A stretch of DNA of 64,000 bases from Rubrobacter aplysinae (GTDB lineage: Bacteria; Actinomycetota; Rubrobacteria; Rubrobacterales; Rubrobacteraceae), in contig NZ_LEKH01000003.1 in the NCBI RefSeq assembly GCF_001029505.1, positions 1 to 64,000 on the forward strand, read 5' to 3'. Of the stretch, positions 1-8,930 are shown in pieces. The notes beneath the pieces were generated by a model. It ran no database searches. It was not told the origin of the DNA and saw nothing but the letters and a program-made list of their open reading frames with translations. A program made the translations under genes and the position numbers. How positions within the stretch are numbered: position 1 is the first letter of the stretch; each line of letters begins with the position of its first letter.

Positions 1-62
1 CCGGGTAGCAGATCCTCTATCTGGTGCCATTGCTTGTCTGTAAGCTCGTAGCGTTTAGGCAT
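1..62 (-). CDS. IS5-family transposase, N-terminal fragment (cut by window edge)
   Basis: Reading from the ATG at 62 toward the window edge gives MPKRYELTDKQWHQIEDLLP, the typical opening of IS5/IS427-group transposases (a short basic start, then LT-x-x-Q-W, then a leucine-rich LLP). Only about 20 codons lie in the window, so the catalytic DDE residues cannot be seen and the gene may be intact or broken. It lies 71 bp downstream of mrpE, in the same direction, where mrpF and mrpG would be expected. The terminal inverted repeat should lie between about 63 and 133, but cannot be fixed from one end. Confidence 0.75.
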   Translation of the reverse strand, partial: MPKRYELTDKQWHQIEDLLP

Positions 63-133
63 CTCTACCTCACTCGGTCTCTTGTCCGCGAGTGAAGTGA
101 TGCTATCTCAAATGTCGATTTACCCTAGGGGAG

Positions 134-667
134 CTAGGGAAAGACCTTCTTCTGATAACGCTGGTACATCTGCTCCAGGGAGTCCCGTACCTCGTCCGGG
201 TCCCCGGCCTCTATGGCGTGGATCAGCATTACTCCCTGCTCGTGATCCACCGCAACCAGGAAGGTGCCCGGCGAGAGGGTCGTGGCCAGCGTCGAGACCG
301 CAATCCCGACCGGCGTGCGCTCTCCTATCGGGACCGCGACTATCCCAGGGCTCCTGAGTTCCCTTATCCCCAGGGTGTAGAGTGAGACGGTCCAGGTGCC
401 CTGGATCACGTCCCACACCACCGCGCCCGCGTACACGGGGAAAGCCGCCAGCCGCCGCAGAAAGCCGCCCCGCACGCTCCCGCTCCAGCCCCGCTCGGGG
501 AACAGGAACCGGCTCAACCCGAAGACCAGGGCGCCAGAGACCACAGCCCCCACGAGCAGATCCATCGGCTTAAAGCTCGAAAGCACCATCGCGTAGACGA
601 GCGTCAAAAATGCTATGGCAGGCAAGGCCCGGCTCAAGGGTGGCCCCCGGACATCCTCATCGGCCAC
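134..667 (-). CDS. mrpE: Na+/H+ antiporter subunit E (MnhE/MrpE)
   Basis: 177 residues. The N-terminal third has two hydrophobic segments (about 14-55), followed by the PVYAGAVVWDVIQGTW region and a soluble alpha/beta tail containing the TLSPGTFLV stretch that is a hallmark of MnhE. In the Mrp complex, subunit E is a small membrane subunit that helps assemble the multi-subunit sodium/proton antiporter. The start overlaps the 3' end of mrpD by 11 bp, so the two are translationally coupled. The gene is followed by insertion-sequence DNA instead of mrpF, and the last residues (YQRYQKKVFP) could have been affected by that insertion. Confidence 0.9.
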   Translation of the reverse strand: MADEDVRGPPLSRALPAIAFLTLVYAMVLSSFKPMDLLVGAVVSGALVFGLSRFLFPERGWSGSVRGGFLRRLAAFPVYAGAVVWDVIQGTWTVSLYTLGIRELRSPGIVAVPIGERTPVGIAVSTLATTLSPGTFLVAVDHEQGVMLIHAIEAGDPDEVRDSLEQMYQRYQKKVFP

Positions 668-2135
668 CCCCCATCGAGGCGGCAGGGTCTGATGGGGCTG
701 CTGGGGCTGATGGGGCAGACAGCGCCTCGGCCGCGCCCTGGCTCAGTACCAGTAGCGGCTCCGGCCACAGGCCCAGCGCGACCACCAGACCCGCGACCAC
801 TATCAAAAGCCCCCGCACAACCGCCGGGCTCGGCTTGCCGCCGCGCTCTATCGTCGGGCTGGCCTCCCCCGGACGCCGGGCCGGAGACTCCCCGGGCCTC
901 ATGTACACCCGCTGGTACACCTGGAAAGAGTAGAGAAACGACAGGACGCTGCCCGCGAAGACCAGCGCGACCAGCACCACGCTGCCCCACAGCGACTCCA
1001 GCCCGATGCTCGCCTGAAAGAGGGAGAGCTTGCCCAGGAACCCGACCGCCGGCGGCACGCCCGCCACGGAGAACGCCCCTATCACGAAAGCCGCCCCCAC
1101 CAGCGGCCCCCGCAGCCCGGTCGCCAGGAACAGGAGCAGCTTGTTCAGCGAGTTCACGAACGCGTACAGCGTCGCCGCCGCGAACCCCAGAGGGCCGCCT
1201 ATGCCGAGCGCGACCAGTATGTATCCCACCTGGCCTATGGACGAGTAGGCCATAACCTCGACCGGCGAGCGGCGCGAGATCGCCTGCAACGCGCCGTAGA
1301 TTATAGAGAGCGTGCCGATCACGAGCAGCACCACCCGGGCCTCGGCGAGCTGCTCGGGCAGTATGCCGCCGCCGAAACGCAGCAGCCCGTAGCTCCCGAT
1401 GTTCGCCAGCGCCCCCGAGAGTATCGCCGCCACCGGGGCGTGCGAGCCGACGTAGACCGCCGGCAGCCAGAAGTGAAACGGAAACAGCCCCAGCTTGAGC
1501 CCGAACGCCACGAAGATCGCCGCCGCGATAAAGATGGTGGGCGCGATCCCGGCGTCGCCTATCCTCGCCGCGACCACGTCCATGTCCAGAGAGCCCGTAA
1601 GGTGATACAGGCCGGCGACCGCGATCACGAATATAACGGACCCCAGAAGGTTCACCACCGCGAAGATAAACGCCGCCCGCACCTGATAGTCCCGCTCCCG
1701 GTAGCCCGTTAGCACGTACGAGGCGGTCATGGCTATCTCGAAGAACACGTAGAAGTTGAAGATGTCACCGGTGAGGAAGATGCCCATGAGGCCGCTGTTC
1801 AGGAACAGAACCAGCGCCGGGAAGGTCCTGGAGCGCACCCCGCCGAGCACCTCGTAGGTAAGCGAGATCAGGATAACCGCCCCCGAGATGAGCGCGAACG
1901 TTACCCCGAGCGCGTCGGCCCGCAGCGCGATGCCCACCCCTTCGGGCCACCCGCCCGAGATCATCTCTATCTCCCCGCCGCGCACGACCCGCACGGCCAG
2001 CGCGACCGTGGCGGCGAAGCTCGCCGTCATGCCCGCCACCGCGAACCACCCTACCACCCGTTTGTGCCCATCCAGCATGGCGAGCACCGCGGCGAACACC
2101 CAGGTTATGAGGATGGGGGCCGCCAGCAGCGCCAC
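657..2135 (-). CDS. mrpD: Na+/H+ antiporter subunit D (MnhD/MrpD)
   Basis: 492 residues with about 14 hydrophobic segments, and the proton-antiporter core motifs of the NuoL/M/N superfamily: the FEIAMTASYVLTGY segment near 135, the GLKLGLFPFHFWLPAVYVGSHAPVAA-type region near 215-240 with its conserved lysine, and AISRRSPVEVMAYSSIGQVGY near 285. It is one of the two large ion-translocating subunits of the Mrp antiporter. The GTG start shares one base with the mrpC stop codon (TAGTG), so translation is coupled. The tail beyond about 430 is proline- and arginine-rich before a last membrane helix. Confidence 0.95.
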   Translation of the reverse strand: MALLAAPILITWVFAAVLAMLDGHKRVVGWFAVAGMTASFAATVALAVRVVRGGEIEMISGGWPEGVGIALRADALGVTFALISGAVILISLTYEVLGGVRSRTFPALVLFLNSGLMGIFLTGDIFNFYVFFEIAMTASYVLTGYRERDYQVRAAFIFAVVNLLGSVIFVIAVAGLYHLTGSLDMDVVAARIGDAGIAPTIFIAAAIFVAFGLKLGLFPFHFWLPAVYVGSHAPVAAILSGALANIGSYGLLRFGGGILPEQLAEARVVLLVIGTLSIIYGALQAISRRSPVEVMAYSSIGQVGYILVALGIGGPLGFAAATLYAFVNSLNKLLLFLATGLRGPLVGAAFVIGAFSVAGVPPAVGFLGKLSLFQASIGLESLWGSVVLVALVFAGSVLSFLYSFQVYQRVYMRPGESPARRPGEASPTIERGGKPSPAVVRGLLIVVAGLVVALGLWPEPLLVLSQGAAEALSAPSAPAAPSDPAASMGGGR

Positions 2136-2614
2136 TAGTCCCCCATCCCTCTACCGCCGCCCGGGTGGGGGGCGGACTCTTCCGGGGTCTCCCGCTCGGG
2201 GTCTTCGGAGCCGGTTCTCGGCTCCTCTTCTCGGGTCACGGGCCGGGAAGAGCCATCCTCTTCGAGGGCCTCGGCGGCCCGGATCTCGGCCCTGGAGAGG
2301 TCGTTTATGTCCACGGAGCCGTGGGCGCGATACAGCCTGTAGACCAGCGCCAGAAGTAGCGCGGTGATGCTGGAGCTGATGACTATGGCCGTCAGCACCA
2401 TCGCCTGCACCAGCGGGTCGCTCGCCGTCTCCCCCTCGGGTATGGGCACTATCGGGGTGACGCCGACGGAGAGCCCGGAGGCGATGATAAACAGGTTCGC
2501 CGCGTTGGAGATCAGGACGATCCCCACCACCATCCGCACCAGGTTCCGCTGGAGCATCAGGTAGGAGCCGGTGCCGAAGAGGATGGCCACGGTCAGCGAG
2601 ATGGCGAATATCAC
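2135..2614 (-). CDS. mrpC: Na+/H+ antiporter subunit C (MnhC/MrpC, NuoK-like)
   Basis: 159 residues. The first 110 form three membrane helices of the NuoK/MnhC type, with the LVRMVVGIVLISNAANLFI segment and the PLVQAMVLTAIVISSS motif. The last 45 residues are a hydrophilic, glutamate- and arginine-rich extension (EEDGSSRPVTREEEP region) that the core family does not need; it is probably disordered and cytoplasmic. The gene sits between mrpB (7-bp gap) and mrpD (1-bp overlap) in the operon. Confidence 0.92.
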   Translation of the reverse strand: MIFAISLTVAILFGTGSYLMLQRNLVRMVVGIVLISNAANLFIIASGLSVGVTPIVPIPEGETASDPLVQAMVLTAIVISSSITALLLALVYRLYRAHGSVDINDLSRAEIRAAEALEEDGSSRPVTREEEPRTGSEDPERETPEESAPHPGGGRGMGD

Positions 2615-2621
2615 GAGCCGC

Positions 2622-3215
2622 TCACAGCGTCCGGCCCTCTTTGAGCCTCTCTACCGGGCCGACCTCGTAGGTCTTCTCCTCCACGTCCGCCACGGTGGGG
2701 TCGCCCATGACCCTCGACACCAGGCTTATAACGCCGGTGCCATACCCGAGCACCAGTAGGGCGATGCCGCAGTCGAAGGCGACGGCCGTTATCAGCTCGA
2801 TGGTGCCGATGTAGATGACGTCCGAGCCGGGCGCGGGGTAGTGGGTAAAGACCGGATCTCCCATGAACAGCGGCACTATGGCGACCGTCAGCGCGATCAG
2901 GAGCCCAACGTAGGAGAGCTTGCCGATGCCCCGCACCGGGAGCGTCCGCTCTACCTCGTCGCGCCCGAAGGCCAGATACTGCATGAGTAAGCCGAGCGCG
3001 GCGACCACCCCGGCGGAGAAACCGTCTCCGGGCTGGGCGTAGCCTTTCACGATGATCGCGACGGCGGCCACCAAAGTCGGCGCGAGCAGCAGCCGGGCGA
3101 CCACCCGCGTCATGATGCTCGTCACCTCTTCGGCGGTGCCGTTGATTCCAGAGTTTGCCTTACCCGCTTTATCCACGCCCTCTCCGGGGCGCCGGTTGTC
3201 GCGCCTGGCGCTCAA
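2622..3215 (-). CDS. mrpB: Na+/H+ antiporter subunit B (MnhB/MrpB)
   Basis: The MnhB domain begins at about residue 35 (MTRVVARLLLAPTLVAAVAI) and continues through the GDGFSAGVVAALGLLMQYLAFG signature and four membrane helices. The TTG start at 3215 overlaps the mrpA stop (TTGA), which suits translational coupling, but it adds about 34 hydrophilic residues that most MnhB proteins lack. An internal ATG start at codon 35 would give a normal-length protein of about 163 residues. Either start is possible. Confidence 0.9.
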   Translation of the reverse strand: MSARRDNRRPGEGVDKAGKANSGINGTAEEVTSIMTRVVARLLLAPTLVAAVAIIVKGYAQPGDGFSAGVVAALGLLMQYLAFGRDEVERTLPVRGIGKLSYVGLLIALTVAIVPLFMGDPVFTHYPAPGSDVIYIGTIELITAVAFDCGIALLVLGYGTGVISLVSRVMGDPTVADVEEKTYEVGPVERLKEGRTL

Positions 3216-5503
3216 GGCAGCCTCCCCCGGGCGAGCAGCGTCGCCACCCCGAGCAGCACCAGGGCGACGACCGAGATCTCACCCATCGTATCTAGCCCCC
3301 GGAAGTCGGCGAGTATCACCGTCACCACGTCCTTGCCGTGGGCGTCCGGTGTGAGGGCTATGTGGCGCTGGGCCACGCTACGGGGCGAGGACGGCTGCGA
3401 TAGCGTACTCCACGAGATCGCCATCGCGAAACACCCGGCGACCACGGCGACGAAGGCCTTGCGCCGCACCGCCTTGATGGGGATGCGGGCCCCACTTTCG
3501 AGCGTCTTGCGCGGGATGAGACGCAGCATCCCGAGCAGCACGAGGGTGACTATCGTCTCGACGAGCACGGCGACCAGCGCGACGTCCGGCGCGCCGAAGA
3601 AGGCGAACGCCACCGCCACCGAGAAGCCGGAGCTCGATAGCACCAGGGCGATGGTCACGTGCTTGCGGGCGAACGCCGTCGCAATGGTCGCGAGCGAGGC
3701 CGCCACGAGCGCGAACAGCAGCGGCCAGTCTTGGGCGTCAATGGACCCGAACCTGTAAGTGCCGCCCTGCACGGTGGCCAGGAACCCGATCCCGACCAGC
3801 ACCCCGGCGGGCAGGAGTATGGCCGCGACCCGGCTCCGCATGTCCCGCACCTCTATGTTGTGCATCACCGTCGAGAGCCGGTTCAGTCCGTCCACGCTCG
3901 CGTTGTAGGCCCTCTCCGGTCCGGCCACCTCTCCCGCGCGGGCGAACAGCGAAGCCGCCCCCTGCCAGTACGGCCGCGTCAGGATTAAAAGAGCCCCCAG
4001 CGCGAAGGTCGCCAGCGCAAGCAAGTTCTCGGGCCGGGCGTCCAGATGATAGGCGGGCTCCACGCTCTTTACCGCTCCCAGGTACGAGGCCGCCCCGGCC
4101 GCCCGTGCCAGGTCCGCGAAAGGACCGACCAGCACGCCACCAAGGATCGTAAGCGCGCCGAGGCCCAGGATCGGGCCGGTCATCATCCCCGAGACCGGCT
4201 CCGCGGCGGTACGGTACGGGCCGAGGAACACCCCGCTCCAGAAGCGCCAGGTGTAGGCGAGCGTCAGGATGGTCGCCGCGAGCGCGAGAAAGGCGAACGG
4301 CGCGCCCCGCTCGAACGCCGCCCCGTAGAATAGCTCATCCTTGAAGAACCCTATCGTGAAGGGGAACGCCGCGAGCCCGGCGGCCGCCACCCCGCTGCCG
4401 ACCGCGAGAGCCGGCATTCTCGGCGCAAGGCCTCCCAGGCGCGAGAGCCGTGTCTCGCCCGTTGCCTCGGAGGCGGCCCCGGCGGTCAGGAAGAGCGCGC
4501 TCTTCGCGAGGGCGTGGGCGATCACGTACAGTGCGGCCCCGACCGCGCCATATTTCCCGCCGAGCCCGTACATGAACACCACGTATCCGTACTGCGAGAT
4601 CGTGGAGTACGCCAGGAGCTGCTTCAGGACGTCCCGGGTGAGCGCCAAGATGCCGCCGACCGCTATCGAGAGCAGCCCGACGACCATCAGCGCGGTGAGC
4701 AGCGTCTCGCTCTTTTGCAGGAGCGGGTAGACGCGCCCGATCAGGAGCACCCCGGCGGCGACCATCGCCGCCGAGTGCAGATAGGCGCTGACCGGGGTCG
4801 GCGCGGCCATAGCCCGCGGCAGCCAGAACTGGAACGGCACCTGGGCGCTCTTGGCGAGCCCGGCGATTGCGATCAGGCCCCCCGCCACGGTCAGGAGCGG
4901 CCCGGGCTCGGTGAGACGCGCGAGCTCCGGGATGGAGAAGGTCCCGTGCGCACCATAGAGCATGAGCGCCCCCACCAGCAACAGCACGGCGGTGGAGCCG
5001 GTCACCACGAGCGCCATGAGCGCCGAGGCCCGGGAGTCCTCCTTGTGACGGTCGAAGCCGATGAGGAAGTAGCTCGCTATCGCCGTGAGGTCCCAAAACA
5101 AGAAGACCAGGATGAGATCCTGCGCCATCGCCAGCCCGACCATCGAGCCCATAAACAGCGCCATGAACGCGAAGAACCTTACCCCGTGCTCGTGCTCGGG
5201 CTTTCCGGCGTGCGACTCGTGCTCCAGGTGGAGCGGCAGGTAGCGCCAGGAGTAGACGAACACCGCGAACCCTATACCGGTCGCCAGCAGCGAGTACAGC
5301 GCCGCCAGACCGTCCAGCTCCAGCGAGAAACGGAGGTCTAGCGCCGGTGCCCAAGCCACGTCTACAGACCCGCCGCCCGAGTACCATCCGAAGAGCGTGG
5401 CCAGCGCCGCCAGCCCGGCGAACAGGGCGGCGGTCGGGGCCGCCAGCGCCGGACGAGCCAGGCCAGAGAGCGCGGCCACCCCGGAAGCGCAGAGCGCGAG
5501 CAC
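3212..5503 (-). CDS. mrpA: Na+/H+ antiporter subunit A (MnhA/MrpA)
   Basis: 763 residues. Residues 1-480 form the NuoL-like channel, with the SYFLIGFDRHKEDSRASAL region, the FQFWLPRAMAAPTPVSAYLH motif near 225 and LKQLLAYSTISQYGYV near 290. The C-terminal part carries the extra helices and the MrpB-like domain found only in Mrp-type A subunits (DWPLLFALVAASLATIATAFA, then GAPDVALVAVLVET). It is the largest subunit and the first gene of the minus-strand operon. The GTG start at 5503 lies inside the first hydrophobic helix. The reading frame stays open back to 5549, but no better in-frame start is visible. Confidence 0.93.
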   Translation of the reverse strand: MLALCASGVAALSGLARPALAAPTAALFAGLAALATLFGWYSGGGSVDVAWAPALDLRFSLELDGLAALYSLLATGIGFAVFVYSWRYLPLHLEHESHAGKPEHEHGVRFFAFMALFMGSMVGLAMAQDLILVFLFWDLTAIASYFLIGFDRHKEDSRASALMALVVTGSTAVLLLVGALMLYGAHGTFSIPELARLTEPGPLLTVAGGLIAIAGLAKSAQVPFQFWLPRAMAAPTPVSAYLHSAAMVAAGVLLIGRVYPLLQKSETLLTALMVVGLLSIAVGGILALTRDVLKQLLAYSTISQYGYVVFMYGLGGKYGAVGAALYVIAHALAKSALFLTAGAASEATGETRLSRLGGLAPRMPALAVGSGVAAAGLAAFPFTIGFFKDELFYGAAFERGAPFAFLALAATILTLAYTWRFWSGVFLGPYRTAAEPVSGMMTGPILGLGALTILGGVLVGPFADLARAAGAASYLGAVKSVEPAYHLDARPENLLALATFALGALLILTRPYWQGAASLFARAGEVAGPERAYNASVDGLNRLSTVMHNIEVRDMRSRVAAILLPAGVLVGIGFLATVQGGTYRFGSIDAQDWPLLFALVAASLATIATAFARKHVTIALVLSSSGFSVAVAFAFFGAPDVALVAVLVETIVTLVLLGMLRLIPRKTLESGARIPIKAVRRKAFVAVVAGCFAMAISWSTLSQPSSPRSVAQRHIALTPDAHGKDVVTVILADFRGLDTMGEISVVALVLLGVATLLARGRLP

Positions 5504-5857
5504 CAGCGGAGCGAGTACGGCCAGCGCCGTCAGCGGCCAGCCCCTATCTTACGCCTCTTCTTACGCCTCCTACGCCCGGGGATTCCGAGTGCCCCGTTCC
5601 AGGGCTCCCGCGAGTTGGGCCCGTGCTGTCTCAAATCGTCAAATACTCCCCTCTCGACGGGGGCTACACTGGATAATCAGCTCCAATCAGCCCGGAGACC
5701 CGCAGCCCCACCGGCCGAAACAAGTACTGTAACAGGATAAACCAAACGTCCAGACCTCGTCGGAAGCCCCACGCCTCGGCCTCCGGCGGCCCGGCGGTCC
5801 GTGTGATCTATATGGTTCCCGTTTAAAACGCCGTATGGGTGCCGTGTGGGAGATACA
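5504..5857. other. Intergenic region between the divergent mrp operon and moaA
   Basis: About 350 bp without a convincing gene. It must hold the promoters for mrpA (leftward) and moaA (rightward). The stretch at 5622-5645 (tgctgtctcaaatcgtcaaa) resembles the sequence next to the transposase at 101-120, which could mean an old IS end. I looked for a molybdenum-cofactor riboswitch upstream of moaA and could not match one. A ribosome binding site GGGAG at 5848-5852 lies 5 bases before the chosen moaA start. Confidence 0.4.
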
Positions 5858-6892
5858 ATGATGGTGGAAGCTAACCCAGGGGTAGAGATGGCACGCACGT
5901 CACAGATGGTTCAGCTAACCGACAGCTTTGAGCGCAAGATGGATTACCTGCGCATCTCGGTCACCGACCGGTGCAACTTCCGCTGCCAGTACTGCATGCC
6001 GGAGGACATAAAGTTCGAGAACCCAGAGCTCCTGCTTTCGCTGGAGGAGATGCTCACCTTCGCCGAGGCCTGCCTACAGCTCGGAGTAACCAAGGTCCGC
6101 GTCACCGGCGGCGAGCCGCTGGTGCGCAAGGGTGTGGTGGGGTTCATAGGCCAGCTAAAGGCGATGGGCTTCGAGGACGTCACCATGACCACCAACGGTT
6201 TCCTCCTCAAGGAGAACCTGGAAGGCCTGGTGGATGCCGGGCTTGACCGGGTAAACATCTCCATAGACACCCTCCAGCCCGAGAAGTTCCAGTTCATCAC
6301 CCGCCGCAATCACTTCCAGAAGGTGTGGGACGCGATCATGGCGGCCCTAGAGACCCCGCTGTCTCCGGTAAAGCTAAACGCCGTGGCGATGCGGGGCGTG
6401 AACGACGACGAGATAGTGGACATGGCGAGGCTCACCCAGGAGCACGCCCTGCACGTGCGCTTTATAGAGCTCATGCCCCTGAATGGCGACACCGACGGGG
6501 TAAGGTTCAGGAAGCTCTTTATCTCGGGTAAGGAGATCCTGGACCGGGCGAGGACGGAGCTTGGGGATTTGAAGCCCGTGGAGAAAGACGACCCCGCGGC
6601 CCCGGCGGACGAGTTCAAGTTCGACGGCGCGCCGGGTAACTTCGGCGTGATAACGCCGGTATCGGAGCCGTTCTGCGCCAGGTGCTCCAGACTGAGGCTA
6701 ACGGCGGACGGCAAGATCCACCCCTGCCTGCTAACCGACCTCGACGTGCCGGTGATGGACGCCATACGCTCCGAAGAGCCGATAACCGAGATACACAAGG
6801 TTTTGTGGGAGACGGCCCGGGTGAAGCCGGCCGCCGGTTTGACGCTCCCCGAGGAGTCCCGAAACCGCACCATGAGCCAGATCGGGGGCTAG
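5858..6892 (+). CDS. moaA: GTP 3',8-cyclase MoaA (molybdenum cofactor biosynthesis)
   Basis: A radical-SAM enzyme that converts GTP to 3',8-cyclo-GTP, the first step of molybdopterin synthesis. Visible features from the ATG at 5858 (344 residues): the N-terminal 4Fe-4S motif CNFRCQYC (Cys39, 43, 46); the TGGEPLVRKG SAM-binding region; the second cluster motif FCARCSRLRLTADGKIHPCL near the C-terminus; and the C-terminal Gly-Gly (MSQIGG) needed for activity in this family. A GTG at 5846 would add four residues, but GGGAG sits best for 5858. No other moa genes are adjacent. Confidence 0.95.
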   Translation: MMVEANPGVEMARTSQMVQLTDSFERKMDYLRISVTDRCNFRCQYCMPEDIKFENPELLLSLEEMLTFAEACLQLGVTKVRVTGGEPLVRKGVVGFIGQLKAMGFEDVTMTTNGFLLKENLEGLVDAGLDRVNISIDTLQPEKFQFITRRNHFQKVWDAIMAALETPLSPVKLNAVAMRGVNDDEIVDMARLTQEHALHVRFIELMPLNGDTDGVRFRKLFISGKEILDRARTELGDLKPVEKDDPAAPADEFKFDGAPGNFGVITPVSEPFCARCSRLRLTADGKIHPCLLTDLDVPVMDAIRSEEPITEIHKVLWETARVKPAAGLTLPEESRNRTMSQIGG

Positions 6893-6917
6893 AAAAGGGC
6901 TAAAGAAGTAGAGGGCT

Positions 6918-7283
6918 CTAATCGGGCTCTATGGTGGCGATCAGGCCTCTGGAGCGGAGCCCTTCCTCGTACATCTCGGCGAGCTCCTTGTGGCAGCGTT
7001 TGGCTACCGCTTTACCCTTGGTATGGGCCTCCAGCATGATCGTGACGGCCTTTTCCTGGGTCATCTTGGGTATGACCTGTTGTAGGGACTGCACGACGTG
7101 CTCCATCGGGTTGCTGCTGTCGTTGTGGAGGATCACCTTGTAAGTCGGCTCCGGAGTGGCCTTGCTTTTCGTGGGGGTCTCGGGCTTCTTTACCGGGGCC
7201 TCGGTGGCCAGGATAACCTGCGGTAACTGCGTTATCCCGGCACCGGCTCGGGTAACCCGCCGGGTGACGATCTCCTCGCTCAT
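6918..7283 (-). CDS. clpS: ATP-dependent Clp protease adaptor ClpS
   Basis: 121 residues: a variable 45-residue N-terminal extension, then the ClpS fold starting at YKVILHNDSSNPMEHVV and running through MLEAHTKGKAVAKRCHKELAE to the end. ClpS delivers N-degron substrates to the ClpC/ClpA unfoldase. The usual N-D-D is H-N-D here, but the substrate-binding Asn-Asp pair and following Met are kept. It is convergent with moaA. A purine-rich GGGAGG lies about 13 bases upstream of the ATG. A separate Clp-N-domain protein is encoded at 58762. Confidence 0.93.
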   Translation of the reverse strand: MSEEIVTRRVTRAGAGITQLPQVILATEAPVKKPETPTKSKATPEPTYKVILHNDSSNPMEHVVQSLQQVIPKMTQEKAVTIMLEAHTKGKAVAKRCHKELAEMYEEGLRSRGLIATIEPD

Positions 7284-7429
7284 AACGGTGCTTCTACCTC
7301 CCTGTGGACGCCCGACCGCCGGGCTCTCTCGGGTCTTACGAGTGCTCGCGGACCTTACCGGGAGATATTCTAACCGAGCGGTCCCGGATTGCGTAGCCGG
7401 AGTTCACAGAGATCTGGCTACGCCCGGTC

Positions 7430-8602
7430 TCATTTTATTAGCGGCAGCACCTTCTCCAGGACCTCCTCGACGGTGCGGCGGTTGCGGTCCGCTATAGACG
7501 AGGCCCGGGGGCCCGGCGGATACTCCTCGGCCAGGTCGTGCATCAGGCGCGGCAGCTCCACGGGGCACTCGCGTTGCCAGCGGGAGATCCAATCCCCGGC
7601 CGTTTTCTCGGGCAGCTCTGCATGAGAGACGACGGCCCAGAGCGCGGTCCAGGCCCTGGGCACGACGCGCCACCAGTCGTAGCCGCCGCCCCCGGTCGCG
7701 ACCCACTTCCCGCCGCAGAGGTCGTGGGCGAGGTCGTGGACGCGGCGCGGGACGTGCTCGTACAGGCGGGTCGTGGCCGCGAGATGGGTCAAAGGGTCCA
7801 GCCGGTGACCGTCACAGCCGTTCTGGGAGATGATGATGTCCGGGCCGAACGCCCGCAGGGTCTCGGGCACGACCTCCTCGAAGCACGAGATCCAGGACTC
7901 GTCCCCGGTGTAGGGCTCGAGGGGGACGTTGACCGAGTAGCCTTCTCCCTCTCCCCGGCCCCGCTCCCCGACGCCGCCGGTGCCGGGGAACAGATACCGC
8001 CCGGACTCGTGCATGGAGATGGTGAGCACCTCGGGGTCCTCGTAGAACATCCACTGCACGCCGTCGCCGTGGTGGGCGTCCGTGTCCACGTAGGCGACGC
8101 GGATACCGGGGTAGTCCTTCTTGAGCCGGGCTATCGCGGCCCCGGCGTCGTTGTAGAAGCAGAAGCCGCTCGCCTGACTCCTGAGGGCGTGGTGCAGGCC
8201 GCCGGAGACGCACATGGCGTGCTCGGCCTCACCGGCCATGACCATCCGGCTCGCCTCCATCACCGCGCCCACCACGTGGGAGCACGCCTCGTGTACGCCC
8301 GGCACCACGGGGTTGTCCGGCGTACCGATACCGTAGCGCATGAGCTCCGCGGCCCTCACCGGGTCCAGCATCCCCCCTCCGCCGGCCTCCTGTACGCTAC
8401 GCACGTAGGACAGGCTGTGGACGGCCAGGAGGTCCTCCTCAGCGGCCGGCTCCGCCCCGACCATCTCAACCCCGTCGAACAGCCCGAGCTCTTCGCACAG
8501 CTCGATGGTGAGCCGGATGCGCAGGGGATTGAACGGGTGGTCCTCGCCAAAACCATAGGACTCTAACGCCCTGTCGTGAACCATTACCGGGTGACCGCTC
8601 AC
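7430..8602 (-). CDS. acuC: Histone-deacetylase-family protein AcuC
   Basis: 390 residues of the class I HDAC/AcuC fold, a zinc-dependent deacetylase that in Bacillus acts on acetyl-CoA synthetase and acetoin use. The active-site elements are visible: GGLHHA (His137-His138, proton relay), the zinc ligands in VDTDAHHGDG (Asp175 and His177), the third ligand in NGCDGH, and the catalytic-face GGGGYDWW near 305. The GTG start at 8602 has AGGGGAG upstream. It stands alone, without the acuA/acuB genes seen in Bacillus, so the substrate is not known. Confidence 0.9.
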   Translation of the reverse strand: MSGHPVMVHDRALESYGFGEDHPFNPLRIRLTIELCEELGLFDGVEMVGAEPAAEEDLLAVHSLSYVRSVQEAGGGGMLDPVRAAELMRYGIGTPDNPVVPGVHEACSHVVGAVMEASRMVMAGEAEHAMCVSGGLHHALRSQASGFCFYNDAGAAIARLKKDYPGIRVAYVDTDAHHGDGVQWMFYEDPEVLTISMHESGRYLFPGTGGVGERGRGEGEGYSVNVPLEPYTGDESWISCFEEVVPETLRAFGPDIIISQNGCDGHRLDPLTHLAATTRLYEHVPRRVHDLAHDLCGGKWVATGGGGYDWWRVVPRAWTALWAVVSHAELPEKTAGDWISRWQRECPVELPRLMHDLAEEYPPGPRASSIADRNRRTVEEVLEKVLPLIK

Positions 8603-8930
8603 GGACTACTCCCCTCTGTACGACGCTCTTCTCCGTATCTCCGGTGAGGAGACTAGAGGCCTCCTGCTGGCTCCGGCGGACGGTCCGCCAGGACGGGCAG
8701 CTGGCGTATCCGCCGCGCTTTCGGCCCGGCGCGGGCCCCGTAACCTCCGTAGCCTCTGTGACCTCTCCTCTACGCGATCCTCGACGTCCGGCATCCGCCC
8801 TCTCCCGCTTCTGAGCCTCCAGGCGCTACCGCTCGTCACCCAGGATTATATAACCCGCCGGAGCGGGGCTGCCGTGGCAAGGAGGCGTAAGGCGGGTATG
8901 ATGCGGCCATGATGGAGGTGTGAACGGGCC
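8603..8930. other. Intergenic region, no gene seen
   Basis: About 330 bp between divergent genes. A leftward open frame covers much of it but is arginine-rich, matches nothing I know, and has no good start. A possible -10 element TATGAT lies at 8897-8902 ahead of the rightward gene at 8931. GGAGGTG, 10 bases before that ATG, is a clear ribosome binding site. Confidence 0.35.

Noticed and set aside
4335-5387. Long leftward frame overlapping mrpA
   Set aside because: A frame-shifted shadow of mrpA, rich in arginine, glycine and alanine.
5680-5857. Molybdenum-cofactor riboswitch upstream of moaA
   Set aside because: The gene context suggested it, but I could not align the conserved stems or the central segments.
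8606-8839. Possible 77-residue gene upstream of acuC
   Set aside because: Arginine-rich, no family, no ribosome binding site; typical of a chance frame in GC-rich DNA.
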